Source: Chitinophaga sancti (GTDB lineage: Bacteria > Bacteroidota > Bacteroidia > Chitinophagales > Chitinophagaceae). From it: a stretch of DNA of 64,000 nt. The first letter of the stretch is position 1, and each line of letters begins with the position of its first letter. The stretch is from assembly GCF_034424315.1 (NCBI RefSeq), contig NZ_CP139972.1, positions 4,774,001-4,838,000 of the forward strand. The letters are read 5' to 3'. Made by a program: the position numbers and the translations under genes. The notes beneath the pieces are model-generated. The model was given only the letters and a program-made list of their open reading frames with translations. It was not told where the DNA came from and did no database searches. This document shows, one piece after another, positions 60,870-64,000 of this stretch.

Positions 60870-62285
60870 TCACTCTTGTCCGGGTAAAATAAAGGTATAA
60901 AAATAAAAAAGGGGCAATTACGCCCCAATAGTTTATAATTTTGGGTTACCACACTCAAAACATAAACTTGGATAAAGATAGAAAATTTCCCGGACACCCG
61001 GTTTTGTCACAAATATTAGAATTAATACCTACCGGGTTAATACAATCTGCTAATCGAAAACATCAGGCAAACCGATATTATAAGCGTTTGCCACTGCGGA
61101 TCCACCTGGTTAGCCTGCTATATGGTGTATTTAGCTATTGCAATGGACTTCGGGAAATTTGTGAGGGCATGCTGGCCTGTGAAGGGAAACTAGCCCATCT
61201 CGGTCTTGACAAGGCTCCTGCTAGAAGTACCCTTTCGGATGCCAATACCAACCGAAAGTACCTGGTCTTTGAAACGATTTATTATGGATTACTGAAGAAA
61301 TATAACTCATTTATATCGGACAGCCGACTGAAAGGGTTAAGTATTCGGAATTTGAAAATCATTGATAGTACAACGATTTCATTGTTCAGTGAGATACTAC
61401 AAGGCGTAGGCCGTAACCGATTGGACGGTTCCCGGAAAAAGGGAGGCATCAAAGTACATACCCTAATGGATGCATTTAGCGGAGTCACAGAGTTTGTGAG
61501 GATTACCCCTGCCAAAGAGCATGACCGTAAGTTCCTGTATCACCTGAAGTTGAAGGAAGGTAGTTGGATAGTTTTTGATAAGGCATATAATACATATCAC
61601 CATTTTGCCAAATGGACTGCTCAAAAGGTGTGGTTCGTTAGCCGAATGAAAGACAATGCTGTATTTCATGTAACAAAAGTGCTGGTGGATAAAACGAAGA
61701 AAAAGCAAGCCATTGGCGTTATAAAAGAGCAATATATCACAGTGGGTATTAAAACAAATGGAACTGTGACTGAACGGCTAAAGCTGCGACGGGTTATTTA
61801 TAAAGCCAAAGATGGGAAAAGATATATTTATATAACCAATGATTTTACTTTACCGGCATCCAAGATAGCTACTATCTATAAAAATCGATGGATGATAGAG
61901 CTGCTCTTTAAGCAGATTAAGCAGAACTTCCCATTACGATACTTTTGGGGAGAAAGTGATAATGCTATCAAAATGCAGGTCTATTGTGTACTAATCGCTC
62001 AGTTGCTAATGGTCGTGATCCGGAAAAAGGCGGCTACTAAAAAATCATTTGCGAATATGATTACCGTAATCCGATTGCATTTAATGAGTTATGTGGACCT
62101 GCTTGAGTTTATAAAAGACACTTATAAAGCATGGAGGAAAACACATAATGCGTCATTTGCCTTTTCCACGTAATTAAATAGAGGGGAGCTCCCCTTGAAA
62201 TCGCAACATTAAATTTTAACCCTGTATGCCTTGACTGCAAAGCATACAGGAATATTTTACCCCGGAGTTACCCGGACAACAATGA
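60870..62285 (+). mobile_element. IS4-family insertion sequence with target duplication
   Basis: Imperfect 18-base inverted repeats (TCACTCTTGTCCGGGTAA at left; reverse complement of right end TCATTGTTGTCCGGGTAA) bound the element, flanked by the direct repeat CTAAAAA (60863-60869 and 62286-62292; one T more may belong to it). A hairpin terminator CCTGTATGC/GCATACAGG lies near 62221-62250. One intact transposase gene is inside. Confidence 0.85.
60941..62173 (+). CDS. IS4-family transposase
   Basis: The 410-residue protein begins with a DUF4372-type N-terminus (FPGHPVLSQILELIP, RYYKRLPLRIHLVSLLYGVF) and has an IS4 DDE core: LKIIDSTTISLF (first D), IVFDKAYNTYHHFAKW (second D) and IYKNRWMIELLFKQIKQNF (YREK-type motif with the catalytic E). 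Complete and probably active. Confidence 0.93.
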   Translation: MGYHTQNINLDKDRKFPGHPVLSQILELIPTGLIQSANRKHQANRYYKRLPLRIHLVSLLYGVFSYCNGLREICEGMLACEGKLAHLGLDKAPARSTLSDANTNRKYLVFETIYYGLLKKYNSFISDSRLKGLSIRNLKIIDSTTISLFSEILQGVGRNRLDGSRKKGGIKVHTLMDAFSGVTEFVRITPAKEHDRKFLYHLKLKEGSWIVFDKAYNTYHHFAKWTAQKVWFVSRMKDNAVFHVTKVLVDKTKKKQAIGVIKEQYITVGIKTNGTVTERLKLRRVIYKAKDGKRYIYITNDFTLPASKIATIYKNRWMIELLFKQIKQNFPLRYFWGESDNAIKMQVYCVLIAQLLMVVIRKKAATKKSFANMITVIRLHLMSYVDLLEFIKDTYKAWRKTHNASFAFST

Positions 62286-62306
62286 CTAAAAATATAAAGA
62301 ATGGCT

Positions 62307-62504
62307 ATGGATTTTAATTATTTTGAAGAGCACAGAAAGAATGGCTCGCTGAATGAGCTAATTAAGCAAATTAAGTTTTACCATGAAAAGGGGCGATTTT
62401 CTGGTGTTCATAATGATCTTATGCATTATGTAGATCAATATGCAGATGATGCAACAAAGAATTTCCTTTATCAACACATTGAAAATTTAAATAGGGTCTG
62501 CTGA
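62307..62504 (+). CDS. Small hypothetical protein
   Basis: From the ATG at 62307 (MDFNYFEEHRKNGSLNELIK) the product is 65 residues, charged and helical, with no signal or membrane segment. An ATG at 62301 would add two residues. The IS4 element inserted 22 bases upstream, so it may have lost its promoter. I do not recognise it. Confidence 0.45.
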   Translation: MDFNYFEEHRKNGSLNELIKQIKFYHEKGRFSGVHNDLMHYVDQYADDATKNFLYQHIENLNRVC

Positions 62505-62601
62505 TATAGTAATAAAACATTGTTAATCAATATGATGTGGCTTGTTTTTTGCTGTAGAAGTGTTTGTATATTGAAAGATTCATCTTCAAAATCATGCAGC
62601 A

Positions 62602-64000
62602 ATGATACGTTACACTCCTGCAAAACAGTTAACCTTAGAAGGATTTTCAACTCCTTTTTCGCAGCAATTATCCACTACAAACCGATGGGTTATACTAGCT
62701 GCAAAGATTCCGTGGGACAAACTGGCGGACGTGTATTATAAAAAAATGCGGGCAGATTTCGGTGCTCCAACATTGAGTGCCCGGATGGTAATAGGTGCAG
62801 TGATCATCAAACATATACTTAACATAGATGATCGGGAGGTAGTAGAGCAGATCACGGAAAATATATATCTGCAATATTTTGTAGGCTTAAGCAGTTTTCA
62901 ACAGGAGGCTCCCTTTGATGCATCATTGATGGTCAGTATTAGAAAAAGATTAGGCATAGATGTGATGTCCAGATTGAATGAGATTATTTTGCAGGAAGCC
63001 GGACTAATCAAAGCGAATGAAGAGAAAACAGCGGATACCCGCAGTGAGGATGATCAGGATGGGAATGGTGGAAAGAGTAATAACAATGTCTTGAATGAGC
63101 ATACAGAGAGCGTAAAAGGAAAGTCATCTGATGGGCTATCAGGAACAGTCATGTTAGATGCGACAGTGTCAGAGCAACAGATCGAATATCCAACAGATAT
63201 CAAATTATTAAATGAGGGTCGCCGTCAATTGGAAAGGATGATAGAGCGGGGATGTCAGGTAGCAGAACTGGTGATGCCGCGCATGTATCGGAGAATAGCG
63301 AGGAAGCAATATTTGAACATTGCCAAAAAAAAGAACAAAAGCAAACGAGATATACGCAGAGGTATCCGACAGCAATTACAATATGTTAAACGAGATTTAA
63401 AGTACATCAACTGGCTGATAGAATCAGAAGCTAATTTCAAGGGGGTGCTGAAAATGAAAGACTGGAGGTTAATACGGGTGATCCAGGAAATGTATCGTCA
63501 GCAGGCAGAGATGTATAAGAATAGAGAGCATAAAATATCGGATCGGATTGTAAGTATCTATCAACCGCATGTACGTCCAATACCGAGAGGTAAAGACCGT
63601 GTATCAACTGAGTTTGGCAGCAAACAACTGGTGATGTTGAAAGATGGCTACACCCATATAGAAAAACTGAGCTGGGATAATTACAATGAAGGTTCATTGT
63701 TGACCGAAAGCCTTGAAACATATAAACGCTTGTTTGGGTGCTATCCAGAGCGTGTATTGGGAGATCAGTTGTTCGGCACACGTGAAAACAGACGATTCAT
63801 GAGTGGAAAAGGGATCCGTTATGTGGGCAAGCCATTGGGTCGGCCCTCATCAAATAGTAAGGAGCAAAAGCGATTATTGCAAAAGGAGATGCCGGAACGA
63901 AATGCGATCGAAGGGAAGTTTGGACAGGGGAAAAATGCATATGGACTGGGCAAAATCAAGGCCCGCCTCAAGGATACAGCTGAGAGTTGGGTGATGTCTA
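62602..64000 (+). CDS. IS5/IS1182-type transposase, cut by right window edge
   Basis: The frame from the ATG at 62602 is open to the edge (466 codons). It opens MIRYTPAKQLTLEGFSTPFS, then TTNRWVILAAKIPWDKLADV and a DUF772 domain (ARMVIGAVIIKHILNIDDRE, ENIYLQYFVGLSSFQQEAPF, DASLMVSIRKRLG). The DDE domain has GTVMLDATVSEQQIEYPTD (first D), RVLGDQLFGTRENRRFM (second D) and ERNAIEGKFGQGKNAYGL (E). A low-complexity insert (about 145-180) and a basic central helix region are typical of this group. The element's left end was not located; 62505-62601 must contain it. Confidence 0.88.
   Translation, partial: MIRYTPAKQLTLEGFSTPFSQQLSTTNRWVILAAKIPWDKLADVYYKKMRADFGAPTLSARMVIGAVIIKHILNIDDREVVEQITENIYLQYFVGLSSFQQEAPFDASLMVSIRKRLGIDVMSRLNEIILQEAGLIKANEEKTADTRSEDDQDGNGGKSNNNVLNEHTESVKGKSSDGLSGTVMLDATVSEQQIEYPTDIKLLNEGRRQLERMIERGCQVAELVMPRMYRRIARKQYLNIAKKKNKSKRDIRRGIRQQLQYVKRDLKYINWLIESEANFKGVLKMKDWRLIRVIQEMYRQQAEMYKNREHKISDRIVSIYQPHVRPIPRGKDRVSTEFGSKQLVMLKDGYTHIEKLSWDNYNEGSLLTESLETYKRLFGCYPERVLGDQLFGTRENRRFMSGKGIRYVGKPLGRPSSNSKEQKRLLQKEMPERNAIEGKFGQGKNAYGLGKIKARLKDTAESWVMS

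Noticed and set aside
62520..62741. 73-residue plus-strand frame
   Set aside because: It overlaps the start of the clear transposase frame at 62602 in another frame and has no domain.

Overview
The window looks like a chromosomal segment of a Bacteroidota bacterium of the Chitinophaga type. Evidence is a SusC/SusD pair under an ECF sigma/FecR cascade, TAnnTTTG-type promoter elements, glycoside hydrolases, a flexirubin/carotenoid-type crt operon, and few Shine-Dalgarno sequences. No rRNA and no complete tRNA were seen. All functional calls rest on reading the translated sequence by eye.

Layout. 1-4.0 kb: the start of a GH3 beta-glucosidase, a GH42 beta-galactosidase, then a U32-family Fe-S protein translationally coupled to a small ferredoxin. 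4.2-9.1 kb (+ strand): an orphan type VI-like spike module made of VgrG, an uncharacterised probable adaptor, a PAAR-like (DUF4280) effector with an internal PoNe-like nuclease core and a C-terminal glycine zipper, and a DUF1911-type immunity protein. 9.2-19.7 kb (- strand): a tightly packed eight-gene operon that combines a vWA-like lipoprotein, a small membrane protein, a tubulin/FtsZ-like GTPase, a very large actin/Hsp70-fold ATPase, a membrane coiled-coil protein, a MotA/ZorA-like and a MotB/OmpA/ZorB-like stator pair, and a retropepsin-like lipoprotein. This is the strongest candidate for an undescribed system: two cytoskeletal NTPases with a predicted ion-driven motor.

20.5-30.7 kb: a MauE-like/DUF6520-like pair, a SusD-SusC-FecR-small membrane protein-ECF sigma locus, a DUF5005/DUF4185-like lipoprotein, and a MerR/LitR-type regulator divergent from the crt genes. 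30.8-34.3 kb: crtI-crtB-crtZ-lycopene cyclase, all overlapping, with a clear palindrome over the promoter. 34.4-38.1 kb: an AraC regulator, a SnoaL-like protein, a decayed sulfatase/anSME chimera and a SUKH-like gene.

38.1-64 kb: an accessory region crowded with decayed genes and mobile DNA. A repeat is scattered through it at least eight times, always in the same orientation. It consists of a terminator-like hairpin beside a decayed tRNA 3' end (two copies clearly tRNA-Ser). Between copies lie small cargo genes: a VOC protein, a broken toxin tip, a recombinase remnant, a DUF234-type ATPase with an altered Walker A motif, an AraC-FtsX fusion, RhuM, a lipoprotein, a one-TM protein and hipBA. 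Two nearly identical group II introns sit directly beside two of the terminator hairpins. The rest is an IS5-type element with TTA target duplication, an IS3 element abutting a decayed Fic gene, an IS4 element with a CTAAAAA duplication, and an IS5/IS1182-type transposase running off the right edge. The pattern suggests serial accretion of modules at tRNA-3'-end-like sites, which is inference.
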